A DNA stretch of 64,000 nt from Mya arenaria (Eukaryota; Mollusca; Bivalvia; Myida; Myidae): NCBI RefSeq assembly GCF_026914265.1, contig NC_069138.1, positions 34,340,598 to 34,404,597 of the forward strand, read 5' to 3'. The first letter of the stretch is position 1, and each line of letters opens with the position of its first letter. Positions 35,201-47,263 of this stretch are shown one piece after another. The notes beneath the pieces are model-generated. The model worked only from the letters and a program-made list of their open reading frames with translations. It did not search any database and had not been told where the DNA came from. The position numbers were made by a program, and so were the translations under genes.

Positions 35201-38077
35201 ACACTTTCTAAAATGTTGATTTATATTTTACGGGACCTTCTGACACAATACAACCAATAACAAGATCAATAGTTTTCATGTATATTGTTATGCGATGAAT
35301 TGCGATCCGAACATATCTGAAGAATCAAGATGTTGCGTTCATCGATTGATTAACGCAATTGCCGAAAGGCAGATCATTTAAGGAATGGAATTTGAGGTGT
35401 AAATATTTCATGTACAACTCAATTTTGGTCTTCTTAACAACGTCAGTCAGAAATGGACTGCCACCTTAATGATTTAGAAGACTAATTTTAGGAACACTAA
35501 TACTTATTATGACTGTATTCAATGACTACCTCGAACTTTGTAGATTGAAGGGTCAGGTGGAGGATGTTGTCGGGGTGATGAAGGACAATGTTACCAAGGT
35601 CATAGATCGGGGAGAAAGACTGGAGGATCTGCAGGATAAATCCGGTAAGGCCATTTTCAGCCCTGTTGCCATAGATGGTTTAATTATGTGTAGTTGTTAA
35701 TCATTATGGTGAGGATAGTACAAGACATATCTGATCTGGTATCTCTAGGATATTTAGTAATAGTTAAGAAATATTAAACGAGCTAAGTGAGCCCTTCTTA
35801 GTCATTAAAGTTTTACATAAAATATTCCAACTGACTAGGGTTATTACATGTTTTCAGCAAACTAGGAAAATTATTATGGCGTCTTGTCTGTTCAGTTGTA
35901 AAGCTGCAAGTTTTAATGATAAAGTGTGATACTTATTTTAGGCCGATAGGTGATTTTATTTGCTGTAATATAGATTTTAATATAAGCTATGTAACGCACT
36001 GCTGGGTTTGAAATGGTGTAACTCTACCTGTTTTTATGGGTGAAGAAAAGAACCAGTGAGTAAATGATTTAAAGAACATCTATACTAGGCAAGCATACCC
36101 TACATTTAGTTTGATTGTCAGTGAAAATGTAAAAAGGGTAGCTTATTTTGTGAAATCAGTTTGTGGAACAGTAATTTTCGCTGATTTCTTTGGAAAGGCA
36201 AACCACAAATTTGATATCCTGGCGAAATATATATTCCAGAAGGTTTGCATATGACCGGCCTCTGTTCAGTGGGGAATGTAGACATTTTGTTTCACGACTG
36301 GCCAAACTTTCTTGTTATATTTTTAAGATGCACAATTTCTAGGTGCCCATGAACTTGTCCATTTTAAAAAATAAAACACCTGAAATTTTGAGCTGACAAA
36401 TATGTTTTCGCAGTATCTGTTTCCAGCTGCTTGGTTTAACAGACAGCACAAGTTCAGTAGGAATTTCGTAATATTTTAAATTTTTGTCTGGCTTTGTTGC
36501 TATAATTATATATATATATGGTTACATTAAATGATTGTTTCATGTTTCAGACCATCTGGCCAGTAACTCTGACATGTTCCGAAGCAGAGCAAAAGCCTTG
36601 CATAAAACTATGTGGTGGAAAAACTGCAAGGTACAGGGTTTAGTTTTAGCTTTAAGCTGTGTAACCATGGGTTTATGAATAGACAAAAAACTGGGTCTGT
36701 TGGATTTAACTGGTGTTATTCTCAGGTAGGGATAAAAAAAATGAATTTGAGAGGTCATGTAAAAGTTCAGTCATTTAATTGCCATAACATCTTGATTCAT
36801 ATTTTACTACACTACATGATGTATGTTCTGTTTTATAGTAAAATTGATTCTATTACATTTGAAGCTGCTTCACAGATTGACAGTTTTGATTTATTTTTAG
36901 TTTTTGTCAATCAATTGATTTTGGTAGCAATGCTCTCAATGCAGTCATATAAGATGATTCACAACAGAACAGATCTCAATTGTCTGGAAAACTATTTTTT
37001 CTTAAAGCGTTAGTAACGCTTGTAGCCATACACATGTAAATATCAATCTTCAGACATAAATATAAAAACTGTGATCTGATTTTTTGTCAGCAGTCTTGTA
37101 TCACTGGTTTTCAGACTTTAAGGCAAAATAGGCTCATTTTAAGACCAAAAGTAAAAAAAAGTTGTCAAAATTATCAATTTGTGAGAGTGCAGCTTTAAGG
37201 GGTTTGAGTTTCAAATGCAAGTTTATTAATAGAAAGCTGTTGAAAAGGGTTGATATTTCCTTTGTCATTTTTATGAGTTTTAGATGAAATCATAGTTACT
37301 GTTACTGTAACAGATGTTTTAATGGCTATTATACAATTATTTTCCATGTTCTTTTCAGATGAGGCTGATCATGGGCTTGATCATCATGGTCATATTGGCA
37401 GTTATAATCAGTAAGTGACAAGTGGCATTAACAAGGAGATATAATTTACTGATATGAGTTTCAAACACGTTATAGATCGATTTACGCCCACAATTAATAG
37501 TTTTTTTGGCATTTTCTGCCCAACTCACAATTTCGTTTAGTGTTTTGTGGTAAAAGGTTTTTTATTTTTCATTGCTATAAATTTAACTAAAATCTAACTA
37601 CTACCTAGCAATGCCATAAAATATTGGGAGGCAAACACCACACTAGTTATTAATTGTGTCTTAATTGATAATTTGTTTGTGTTTAAAACAAATATAGATC
37701 ATGATATTTATGTTATTGATTATTTGCTAAGCACTGTGACATTTGAAAAAAAAAAACAATTAAAAATTGAAACTACCTTTCAAACTGATTAACTAAAGTA
37801 GAAGTTGAAATTCATCATAAATTGACTAAAGATCTAGATTCTAGAGTCTATGGTAACGGGGTATGCACCTTGGTCATGGTCAATAGATGACCCCATTTAG
37901 GGGTCAAAGGTCAAGGTCATGGTGACCTTTATGACAGTAAATTATAGACGCTATTTTTTCATATCAATTACATTTTAACTATCCTGTTTTACTTGTCATC
38001 TTGATCATGTTTCTTGTTTCCATGTTTCAGTTCCAATCATCATCTCTCAGAGCAGGAAGAACAACAGCAACCCATAG
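32300..38077 (+). CDS. VAMP4: vesicle-associated membrane protein 4 (R-SNARE)
   Basis: Seven exons join in phase to 146 residues (human 141): 32,300-32,365; 33,747-33,793; 34,480-34,527; 35,544-35,644; 36,551-36,630; 37,359-37,410; 38,031-38,077. It begins M-P-P-K-F like human VAMP4. Residues 22-36 contain the dileucine L25-L26 followed by an acidic cluster (D-S-D-E-D-D-F-F), which in mammals directs recycling to the trans-Golgi network. The SNARE motif spans about 53-112, with Arg76 as the zero-layer residue. W-W-K-N-C (109-113) abuts the single transmembrane anchor (about 115-136), followed by a short lumenal tail. VAMP4 pairs with syntaxin 6/16 and Vti1a in endosome-to-Golgi fusion. Introns 1, 3 and 5 contain repeats. 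All borders are GT/AG. Confidence 0.96.
32397..32690 (+). mobile_element. tRNA-derived SINE fragment in VAMP4 intron 1
   Basis: CGCGGCACAGTG is followed by GTGGGTTGGATCCCTGGCC, whose GGTTGGATCCC (32,430-32,440) is a degenerate box B. Then comes a body with TAGCTCCCTTGCCTGACGCG. The middle of the tRNA-like head is deleted. Confidence 0.5.
32700..33235 (+). repeat. interspersed repeat family E, copy in VAMP4 intron 1
   Basis: Aligns over more than 500 bp with 47,757-48,375. Shared landmarks are TTTTGCACNAAACAAGCATT, AATGCATTAAAACA, TTGTTTTTATGATNTTNTAT and AAAAAATCTGTC. Copies have diverged; no open frame is kept. Confidence 0.75.
34215..34378 (+). repeat. interspersed repeat family D, copy 3
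   Basis: Contains AAAATGGACCATTTTGGACT, GGGGAGTACCCCC, TTCAGTTCTGAGGAAGGGGC, AAAAGGTTATGCCCC and ATCCTGGACCCCTGG, collinear with 20,260-20,440 and 21,720-21,897. It ends 102 bp before VAMP4 exon 3. Confidence 0.65.
34820..34960. mobile_element. foldback palindrome in VAMP4 intron 3
   Basis: Arms 34,820-34,882 and 34,897-34,960 are inverted copies. AATGAATTGCAGGGTTGATG pairs with the inverse of CATCAACCTCGCAATTCATT, and GGGATATGAACACAATTGGG with the inverse of the TTATTGCGTTCATATCTCC stretch. The loop is about 14 nt. Confidence 0.85.
37005..37199. mobile_element. foldback element family A, half copy in VAMP4 intron 5
   Basis: Right half only. It runs from near the centre of the hairpin (GCGTTAGTAACGCTTGTAG) through TTTGTCAGCAGTCTTGTATC to the terminus GTGAGAGTGCAGCTTTAAGG. 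Confidence 0.75.
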
Positions 38078-38974
38078 AATCAGTAGCGTTAACCAATCAA
38101 AGTTGAGTTGAACCAAGCAGTACAGTCCAAGACCTCTAGTGTACCACCATGTGAATTGATATGAGGCTAAAATAGATTTCAATCATGCTCGATAAATACC
38201 AACATGTCCAGCAAAAGAATATAATGAATCTAAGTCCATGTAGATTTGTTTGTGACTACCGTAGTAAATCTCTCCATTGGTTATACCGTTCTGAATACTT
38301 TTGTCAGTGTTGATCAGCATTATATCAAATGACAGCATGTGGTGTTTTCAACCAAAAACCAGTTACCGGTATACGTTGATAGCCAAGTATGTCTTAGCTG
38401 TTATAGCATGTAAGTCTGGAAAGGAAGTCTTCAACCATGTACATGTTTTAAATTTATTCCAGAAAATGTTGTCATAAAGACTGATTGTCTGTCCTTGAGC
38501 TGGGCCCTGTTCACGAACATCTTCAGTGTGAGATTCAGACTCAGAAAACCAAAGTCTTCATTTAGTTGTAAAAATGCTATTCTATGAGAAGGTAGTTTTT
38601 GTTTTATCTGTTACAAATAATCTGTGCTATAATCAAACAGACATCTTTTACAAAAACAATGTTATATTATAGTTATAATATATAACAAGATTTCAACTTT
38701 TTGAGCCCAAGTCTCAAACTCTTACACACGACGTTTGTGAACATGGAACCAGAACATTATTAAAATACTGGGTGTGTTATTTTGTTAGTATTTATTTGTT
38801 AGTTCTTGCCTTCCTAGAAAGCATGGATCCATTCTTGAAAGGGTACAAATTGCATTCCACATTCCATCAACACATAGATATGAGTGTTAATGTGTATATG
38901 ACTATTTGTTGACAGTCTTTCACTAGAAACATTCGCTAATATTTTCTGAGTAATGATTTTCAATGAGTTTTATT

Positions 38975-39125
38975 GTTTCTTAACATAGTTTAGTTTCAAT
39001 GTTTCTTAACATAGTTTAGTTTCAATGTTACTTAACATAGTTTAGTTTCAATGTTTCTTAACATAGTTTAGTTTCATTGATTCTTAAAATAGTTTAGTTT
39101 CATTGTTACTTAACATAGTTTAATT
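38975..39125 (+). repeat. 25-bp minisatellite
   Basis: About six tandem copies of a 25-bp unit containing CTTAACATAGTTTAGTTTCA, with point differences between copies. It lies in the probable VAMP4 3' UTR. Confidence 0.87.
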
Positions 39126-39654
39126 AAACTTTGTTAAAGGTGATCTAGTATATTGGTTTATTATGTATCTGGGGTATAATGCAACATTTGTATGTATATT
39201 AATATATATATATAGGTGCTACACGTTATCAGTTCATTCTCAGTATTGGAACATTAAATTTTATAATGTATAGAGAAAATTGTATTTTTAAAGGACTGTA
39301 AGCTTTACATTACATAGTTTAATTGTGGGAAGGATAAGTTGGTGCTTTATCACTGTGGAGTGTGTAAATATTGGATATTACTTTTTATTGACCTTATTGA
39401 CAATTTTCAGCTTTATTTAAGTACCATGTATTACACCATGGGTGGCAGTTCCAGTCTGTAATGAAAAAATGTGCTCATTAATTTTTTTTATACCATGAAC
39501 ATGTCAGGGTGTTTTATGTAATGGTTGAAAATGGACTTGGACAGCGTCCCCTTTTATATATTTATATGACACAAAAATGCGTTCACCATCTCTGACTGAT
39601 ACGTACTGCCACCTATGTGTTACACAGCCTTCCTGCCTATCATACCTGGATGTA

Positions 39655-39845
39655 TGTGTTCTTTTTCTGGATAATTATGCTATCATCCTGAGATGTATGT
39701 GTTCTGTTTCTGGGTATTTGTGCTATCATCCTGAGATGTATATGTTCTGTTTCTGGATATTTTTGCTATCATTCTGGGATATATGTGTTCTGTTTCTGGG
39801 TATTTATGCTATCATCCGTTCTGTTTCTGGGTATATTTGCTAGTA
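39655..39845 (+). repeat. 42-44-bp minisatellite
   Basis: About four imperfect copies marked by TGTTCTGTTTCTGGGTATTT and GCTATCATCCTGAGAT. The last copy is internally deleted. Confidence 0.8.
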
Positions 39846-40224
39846 TCGGGCATATTTTGCATATCATGTAATTTACAATTTAGGTTCTAGAATTGTCTTT
39901 ACCATTTACTTTTTACTGTATTTCATTATCCAATGATATGGTTGTGTGCTAAACTTTGCTTATCAAAATTATAATATAATTAAACAACATATGTACCAAG
40001 ACAAATTTCATTACCAAACATTTTATTCTATTTTATATTCATGTTACTACATGAAGAGAGATGTGTCAGTAATTGATGACAAACCAATTACATGTATAAC
40101 ATATGATACTGAACTATTTCTCATTGATGTCTTCAGTGTTAAATCTTCTTTATTCTACACAACAATTTCGTATATAAAACTCCAGTATCAAAGCTACTTG
40201 GTATGTTATAATTACCATTAATAA

Positions 40225-40520
40225 AATGCACAGATTTTTTTTCAAGTTGTCTGAGATAAAAAAAACAGTAATAGTTCAACTATTGTCAAAGCCTTTGTGT
40301 GGAAGTCGTCGTGCATTTTTTTTTTCGCCATAACTCAATAACCATTCAAGATATTCAAATGAAACTTGTTTCATATGTTGCCGGAAACAATAGGGACATG
40401 TTAAGCATAACTCTGGCTTAATTAATTTCTGAATTATGCCCCTTGTTGTACTGAAAAACAAAAACAGACAAGGTTTGGCGTTTTCTCTGAAGCGCTCTTG
40501 TTGTTTTATCGAGGGATATA
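40225..40520 (-). repeat. interspersed repeat with CGCCATAACTCAATAACCAT
   Basis: Contains CGCCATAACTCAATAACCAT, AAGATATTCAAATGAAACTT and ATTATGCCCCTTGTTGTACT. Similar order occurs at 55,015-55,140 (GGCCATAACTTACAATCAAT, AAGATATTCATATGCAATTT). It accounts for much of the 180-codon frame on the minus strand here. Confidence 0.6.
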
Positions 40521-41963
40521 TAGGATCAATTAAATCATCATGCTTTGGTATGTCTTCATAATGATATTTTAACATGGCTGTAGATGAAAGTATTCTTAAT
40601 GTTCCTGAAACACAATTGTGTGAATTTAGGGTGCCTGGTGACCCAAATTGTTTCAGGATAATTTCAAGTTCTTTCTTACATACCGGACATGTAGAAAAAG
40701 AAAAAAAATGAACCAAAGATAATATTATGAACAATGTTTTTTGGCCTGGAAAAATTAATAAATAGGTCTTTTCACGTTCAATTTCAGTTAAAAAAAGGAG
40801 CAAAAATTTAAACCACAAAACATAATGTATTTTATTTCTTAGTAATGAGCAAGTAATACCCTGTGAAATGATAACAGTATTTTACAGGGTCATCAGGCAT
40901 CAACATTTAACATTATGTTTAATATAGCTGTAAGAGAACAAGCTTAATTGTGGGTGGTATATCTTAAGTGTTAAAACTAGGTGAGATGAAATATTTCTTG
41001 GTTATGTTCTTACATTTAACTTTTATGTTCTGGTTGTGTTATTTATTTATTGTGCAATATTGTTTCTTTTTCTTTTGCTATTTTGACAATTGTAAGTTTT
41101 TTGCAGCAAGTAAAAAAGCAGCCTCTCATTCAATGACTGTGTGCGTTTGAAGAAGTCAAAGTATTGTCATAGGCTTATAGCTGTAGGCTTAGGCGCTGGT
41201 GATGGTGTTTTTCTAAACACAACTGGATTCTTTTTAGATATTTACATGTGGAGCAGGACCCATAACTCTGCCTAAAATATTTGTTAAATAATGAGGGTGA
41301 CCATCTCAGAAAAACGTTGGAGCGTTGTCATGTGCTTGTGATGCTGTTGTTGTTAAAAATTCCTATGCCGTACTAAGTATTCGTTAATTTAAATCCATCT
41401 TTCTTTATCATACAATTGTTAAAATGCTCACTGAGTAACATGGTCGACTGCCAAAAGGTTAATAAAAGCTTTATTTATTGGATTTTGTTCATATTTATTG
41501 ATCATCATATTTATTGATAACATACTTCACCACAATACACCGGATCACTGTCCAGAGTAATCACATTGGATTGTGCACTCATATATTGTTATAAAATGTC
41601 AATTCTTAAAATAGGGCAGTTGTGCAGCACTGGTGCTAACGATAATAAACCAGTAAATGCCTACAGGGGATTGCCCTTCAGAAATGGATTGCATTGACAT
41701 TTAAATATCACTGGAACAATGTTTGGATGTGATCAGCAATTAATATACCATGAACGTCAAGTTCTGTAGCCGACATGTAAATTTCCATCTGTTTGGCTAT
41801 GACATTGAAGCAACTTGGATGGATCATGTTTTCTGCACGCCGCCATGATAAACATTAATTATATACCAACTCTTTTTTAAAATCCCTTAAGCGTAGAAGA
41901 TGTAGATGGGGCACGTCGATTTGCTATCTGACCAAGACCGACAAGTTTGGAAATTATCGTGCT
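40521..41963. other. intergenic region, tail-to-tail VAMP4/PRDM12
   Basis: No gene was recognised. TTTATT at 41,470-41,475 gives AATAAA on the minus strand about 490 nt beyond the PRDM12 stop codon and is a plausible polyadenylation signal. Confidence 0.45.
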
Positions 41964-44900
41964 TCAAACGACGATATGTTTGTTTTTCCCTGGTCTGTGG
42001 GCGGAGCTACGCTGGTGCGCGCGCAGACCGGCCAGCTGGGAGTACGAACTTCGGCACGTGACGCACGTGTATGGCTTCTCACCTGAAATTGTAAAATTCA
42101 TTGAATATCAAATACGTAGTAAAACTAACGTAGCTTCCATCAGTGCTTACGTGTAATGGTCAGAAGAAAAGCTCACATTGCAAGGTTGGTTGTGTTCGAA
42201 ATTTGTCAGATGGAAGAATTGTTAATCCTAATTATTCCTAGTCAGATACAACCATTTTTACGACTACCTATTTCTTTTCTGAGGCATGTGTAAGTTAAAG
42301 TATATTTTATAACAAATCTAAATGTTTTCTTTGAGTTTACCTGTATGTAGTCTAATGTGATTTCTGAGCGTTGAAGACTGACTGAACTTGCGCGCGCAGT
42401 ACTTGCACGTGAACGGCCGCTCGTGCGTGTGAATGCGCATGTGCGAGCGCAGGTTGCTACGGGAGTTGAAGCCTCGTTTGCACACGACACAGAGCCACCT
42501 GGCGCACGACTTCCGGTCTGTGTCGAGTATTTGATTGACTTCCTGTGTGGCTGTAACGGGAAACATTTTATTTAAAAATACAGTGTCTAACGGTTTGCAA
42601 ACCCAACATACTGACATCAAATGCCTAGTTTAAAACATATCTGACATGTCCATTTTCTCAAAACTTCTTAAGTCCTTTATAACAGGATGAAGCTCATCTC
42701 ACTATTTTTGTTGTTCTATAAAATGTGTTATATTAACTTTTTCAAGAATTTTTAGAAATTATGTAGGAAATATCTTTATGATTATCAGAATAAACCATTT
42801 TTCATTTACCAGAATCAATTTTCAGTATGTATTTTGGCTTATTGAAATAAGCTATTTAAACCTGTTAAGCTTAAGAAGTTTCGAGAAATTTGGGGCAAGT
42901 TTATTATCCCGATCATAAATTAGGCAATTGGACCGCTACGTAGCCTTAAGCTTTTTTATATCGGCACCAAGACAAAGATGGAGATGCAATAAAATAAAAC
43001 TCAAGTAGGTTGTGAAATTATACAAACCAACTACATGTAACATGAAATTTCAAATTTTCGTTAAGCTTCTAAGCTTTTATATTTCCAACGTAAGTTATAG
43101 AATATAATATTTACTCAGACTGGTTTAAATACAAGTACATCTAGCTAACGCGGTAATGGGGGGATCCCCTTTAAACGGGCAACTTGCGATCCGAGCATTT
43201 TCGTTTTGATGACAACTCACTTGATTGGACAGTGCCTCGATGACTCGGATGTTCATCTGCCGCCATCTGGTCTGGATTCCGTGTGACAGGAAGTCCCATG
43301 TACAGTTTGTACGTCCGTCCGTACCATACAAGTAGTTCTTTCCCTCGGGGTATATCCTGCAGAAAAAGGTTGGAAAATAAGTACAATTGTGTTATTTTAC
43401 TAATCTTAGGTTTTTTTTATTTATCAACGATTGAGAATTAAGTTATCAAAACAAAAATTCAGTACATAACTCTCGTTGGTACGATGTTACGCGAGGTTTG
43501 AATATCCTAACGATTATGATGCCCAAACTCAGTCAATGCTCAAAATGTGTTCAGCGAGCACACACAAGAGACTTGCCCCTCTAACCAGTGGACAACATAG
43601 AGAAGACCCCGAGACAGCGTTCTATACAGACCAAGTTCACAAAACGGAGCCAGGCCCGGGGGATTGTTTCCCGGCGTGTTCCAAAAGGAGCTAGCTTTCC
43701 GATGAATTCAGAGCTCCAAACAGAGCTAGTGTTGCAATAACAGACTGAGCCGTGCTCCAACACAAATGATGTCTTTCATAGAGCCATAACAATACCGATC
43801 TTCTCTTCCCTGTTTATACACATTGGTCCCGTAGCTGCGGTAGTTAGTGCGTCGGCAGAAAATGTTCAGCATGTTCAAAAATTATACCAGTACGGTACAT
43901 TGAGATCAACGGAGAGCCGCCGATCCATTATGGATGTTTTCGAACATAAACGAAGTACTGCCGTTGTAGTCCCGTTGCTCGCTCCGGCAGCGCAATGACA
44001 GAAATCTACACCGTCGCATGTCGTTGTTATTTTTTTCGCCGATGTTCTGACGACGTCCTGACGATGTAATACCGATCTTAGCGATGCGTAGCCGTTTTTA
44101 CCGTTGCGCTGCCGTGCTTGTACCAACCCCCGAAAATCGCCAACTTTGTGCTCTGGTTTAGCCCCAGTGAGTCAAAAAAAGTTATGTATGACAGGTCCTT
44201 TACCTTGGTGGCCCGGTAGAAGATGCTAACGCCGACCTGTACCGCCTCCACGTTCTGCTCGTGCTCACCACGTGCACACTGCATGTGCGTCAGCCAGTTG
44301 GCAGGGCAACCAACTGCTGTAAGGTATGCCAGGACGCTGCCGTCACTGTTTAATATCTGTAGTAAGAACGAAATATAAATTCAGTGATAAAGATGTAGTT
44401 GATGCGAAAGTTGTTTGAAAACTCAGATTTAACTACTAGTAAATTAGTATTATTCTAATCTTGGTGACAAGACGAAGTAGGCGAATTGTTTGCTTCTTTT
44501 GAAATAAAAACTAACAATATCAGAAGACTGTGGTCGTGAAAGGTTTGATCTCAAATCGTCTTATCTAAATCCGCTTAAACATCTAAATCCGCTTTAACAA
44601 TGTTATATTTAAAAACCGCCATGATTCGCCTTACCTCCCATGCTTCCGTATACGTCTCCCGTCCGCCCCCGCCCCAAGGAGACACGTAGACACCCGGAAA
44701 CGGCCCCATCTCTGTCCCCCTCTTGATGATCCCCGTGCTGTAGACGCCTACATCGGCGCCGGGAACCGTGCTAGGAAGGATTGCCACCTCCGGTGGTGTT
44801 GGAATAACTTCGCCTGAAAAATAGGTTAAGAATAAAAGTTGCGATAGAATCAAGCAATCGTATGTAAAAATGTGGATGATGTTTCAACAAATGTTTTCTC

Positions 44901-46192
44901 TTTAATAGCAACGTTCGCCTTAAAGCTGCACTCTCACAGATAAACCTGTTTTACTACTTTTAATTATTATTTTTTGTCTTGGAAAGAGCACATTTTTGCG
45001 TCAATATCTGCAAACCAATGATATACCGGTTGTCGTCAGTGATATTTGAATCGCAAATTACTAGCACTGACTTAAAGTCATAGCCAATTACCCCCCCCCC
45101 CTCCCCACACACACATGTGCACACACCACATACACCACGCCCCCACCACCGTAACTACCGTTTTCCTTCACGCAGTTGTTGACGATATATTATTATCATG
45201 TCGCCGACGTTGAACAAATTATATCAGGATATATCCAAAAACAAAACACAATTCAAATCCTGGCGGTGTGCGTTATAACGTGCTGAGCGTTTAAAACAGG
45301 TAATTTTACCCCCCAGCGACAATGTATCCCGTGATCCTGCAAACGTTTCGCACTGTGGTACGATGAATTGGTCGACCACTCGTACCGACTACTAAGTTTG
45401 CCGTCGACGTTGCAGTTAATAAGTAAGAGATTGCTGAAATACCGTATGACGGATATAATGTATTGACGTGTTTTCGTTGGAAGCATTGCACCCGGACGTC
45501 GACGGTCAGAAACGGAGCCGGTAGCGTTGTTTCGTCGAACAAGGCGAGATATATTCTAACGGTTGATGTTAAAATGTGTAGCAATAACAGGTTGTGGTAA
45601 TCCATCTTGCATCTTGCAAAGTCCCAACATTCTGTTTCAATATTCATTTTTTAATCATGGTTTTGCCTACCGTGATTGAAACTATTCAATACTTTCAATG
45701 ATTTTCTCATTTGTAATCCAAGTACACATGCATTGATACAAAAGTTATAGCCCTAAACTGACCGCCTTGTAAACGTGCTCGGAGCGCGTGTGGAAATGTA
45801 CCGGTTTCTCCCCATAGGACTTAATAGTCGAATGCGCTCGAAAATTGTAGTCATAATTTGTGTATGACATGAAAACATATAATATATTATGATAAGTTTG
45901 CTAAAAATCAAAGTTGTACCTTTTTATAACAGAATAAATTATCAAATTACTTATTGCGTTTTCAAATCTGTAGGTATAATCATTACTTAAGTTTGTTCTG
46001 GATACCGACATTCATATGCATATGCAGTGAACTGTTCTTTAGCGCCATAATTATATTATAAGGTATATCAAGAATATAGATATAAAGTAGAGTACCTGTG
46101 TTATTTTGTTTGTTGTACATAAAATCGAATTCCCTCTCAATTTTCCCGTGGAGAAACATATCCAGTACTTCCGCTTTTATTTCATGCACCAT
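41964..46192 (-). CDS. PRDM12: PR domain zinc finger protein 12
   Basis: Six exons join in phase on the minus strand to 297 residues (human 367): 46,192-46,096; 44,813-44,635; 44,356-44,204; 43,356-43,221; 42,550-42,341; 42,082-41,964. The PR (SET-like) domain spans about 37-155, with G-T-E-M-G-P-F, an [10 protein letters not shown] block and E-L-L-V-W-Y-G. Three C2H2 fingers follow: C209/C212/H225/H229, C237/C240/H253/H257 and C265/C268/H281/H287. The first is nearly identical to human PRDM12 ([15 protein letters not shown]) and the third keeps [11 protein letters not shown]. The human poly-Ala tail is absent; the protein ends ten residues after finger 3. In vertebrates PRDM12 is a nuclear repressor specifying nociceptors and V1 interneurons. 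An acceptor lies 1 nt before the ATG. Confidence 0.96.
42653..42893. mobile_element. MITE with TTCTCAAAACTTCTTAAG ends in PRDM12 intron 4
   Basis: Left end TTCTCAAAACTTCTTAAG, right end CTTAAGAAGTTTCGAGAA (one mismatch), 241 bp. The left half recurs at 62,844-62,995. Confidence 0.8.
44919..45060. mobile_element. foldback element family A, half copy in PRDM12 intron 1
   Basis: Left half: CTTAAAGCTGCACTCTCACA, TTTTTTGTCTTGGAAAGAGC, ATATCTGCAAACCAATGATA. It stops near the expected hairpin centre. A CA-rich simple stretch follows at 45,085-45,160. Confidence 0.75.
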
Positions 46193-47263
46193 GCTAAATA
46201 GGCAATATTTTCCAGTGACTTAAATATGATCTCCTTATAACAACAAAATATAAATGTTAATAATACACTAAACAAATAATTTATCTTAATATAACTTAAT
46301 TTGTTATCATTATTTTAAATTATATGAGAGGCTATTTTATTGAACTGCGCACTAACATTGTTTAAAATATAGTGATTTAATTCATTATAAAATTGGCTAA
46401 TAAATGTCGTATGAAACCCAGAATGCCGTGAGCAAAGCCAATCAGATGGCTAATAGTTGTCAAATTTCTCGTGCGTGTATTAAAAGCGAACGGCTGGACC
46501 AGCATCCTCTGCTAATGTAGAGAGCGTGAAAAGTGTTTTACAGAGAAGAATGAGACAATATAATAAATGACCACAGAATGCAATATGAGAAAACGAATGT
46601 TTTAAGGGCGCAAGATTAAACAAAGACATTAACACTCTTGAATGAACTATATGCGGGTTCTTTGAGCGAATTTTTAATGTTACCCGCAGATTTTCGTGTA
46701 AAAGCAATACCAGATTGTAAAAGAACACTTCGCTCGCCATGGTAACACTTTCCCACAAATTCATAGTTTTTTAACGCGATTTTTTCCTCCATCAAAAAAG
46801 AAATGAATCAATTTTACAAGTATATATAATATAGCACGTGGTAAATGGAAAAAAAACGTGATGATGTCGACACAATCATTCGAGATTTTATTTGTATAAA
46901 TAATTTGTATAAAAGCTATCGCTATGTTACATTCATGAAACTTTGTGCAATAGCAAATTTACCGTTTTACTGCACTTTTATCTGTACGTGCATAATGGCT
47001 CAATTTCACTCATCAAAATGTCGAAAACAGTAATTCAGTCCCTTTGAAATGTACTCTAATCAAACAATGTTGCTAGGCTGATCACCGAGACGCTTGATTA
47101 TGGAAAGTATAGGAAGAAAATATTAAATTTCAAGCGTCTGGATCTGTATATTAATCCAGAGTGTGTAATATGTAAACTTTCCTTTTTTGTACTTTGAACC
47201 GTACTTACAAGTGAACTTTACATTGTTTGAACTTTGCTTATTGTAGATAACACTCGTCTACAC
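46193..47263. other. head-to-head intergenic region, PRDM12 / SLC27A
   Basis: 1,071 bp between the divergent start codons. Both first coding exons are preceded by splice acceptors (C-less UTR of 1 nt for PRDM12; TTGCTTATTGTAG ending 47,246 for SLC27A), so leader exons must lie in or beyond this region. The minus-strand frame at 46,480-46,764 is not recognised. Confidence 0.5.

Larger units (their letters stand above)
38078..40240 (+). other. VAMP4: probable VAMP4 3' UTR
   Basis: Follows the VAMP4 stop codon. The clearest hexamer, AATAAA at 40,220-40,225, is 2.1 kb downstream; a shorter UTR from a variant signal is possible. It holds two minisatellites: a 25-bp unit TTTCTTAACATAGTTTAGTT at 38,975-39,125 (about six copies) and a 42-44-bp unit at 39,655-39,845 (about four copies). 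Confidence 0.5.

Noticed and set aside
36612..37013. 133-codon frame in VAMP4 intron 5
   Set aside because: It starts in a different frame across the exon 5 donor, runs through AT-rich intron and ends in a family A repeat; no similarity.
40276..40818. 180-codon frame on the minus strand containing C-P-V-C and C-P-Y-C pairs
   Set aside because: The downstream half lies in an interspersed repeat with a diverged copy at 55,015; the upstream half has no recognisable domain and the cysteine pairs are not a full zinc-finger pattern.
43476..44126. Frames in PRDM12 intron 3
   Set aside because: GC-richer intron sequence with no domain similarity and no effect on the well-supported PRDM12 splice chain.
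45253..45647. Two overlapping minus-strand frames as possible first exon of PRDM12
   Set aside because: Neither resembles the PRDM12 N-terminus; the exon at 46,096-46,192 has E-V-L-D-M-F-L-H-G, aligns with the family and has the right phase.
46480..46764. 94-codon minus-strand frame upstream of PRDM12
   Set aside because: No family similarity, no splice-supported partner; lies in the intergenic region.
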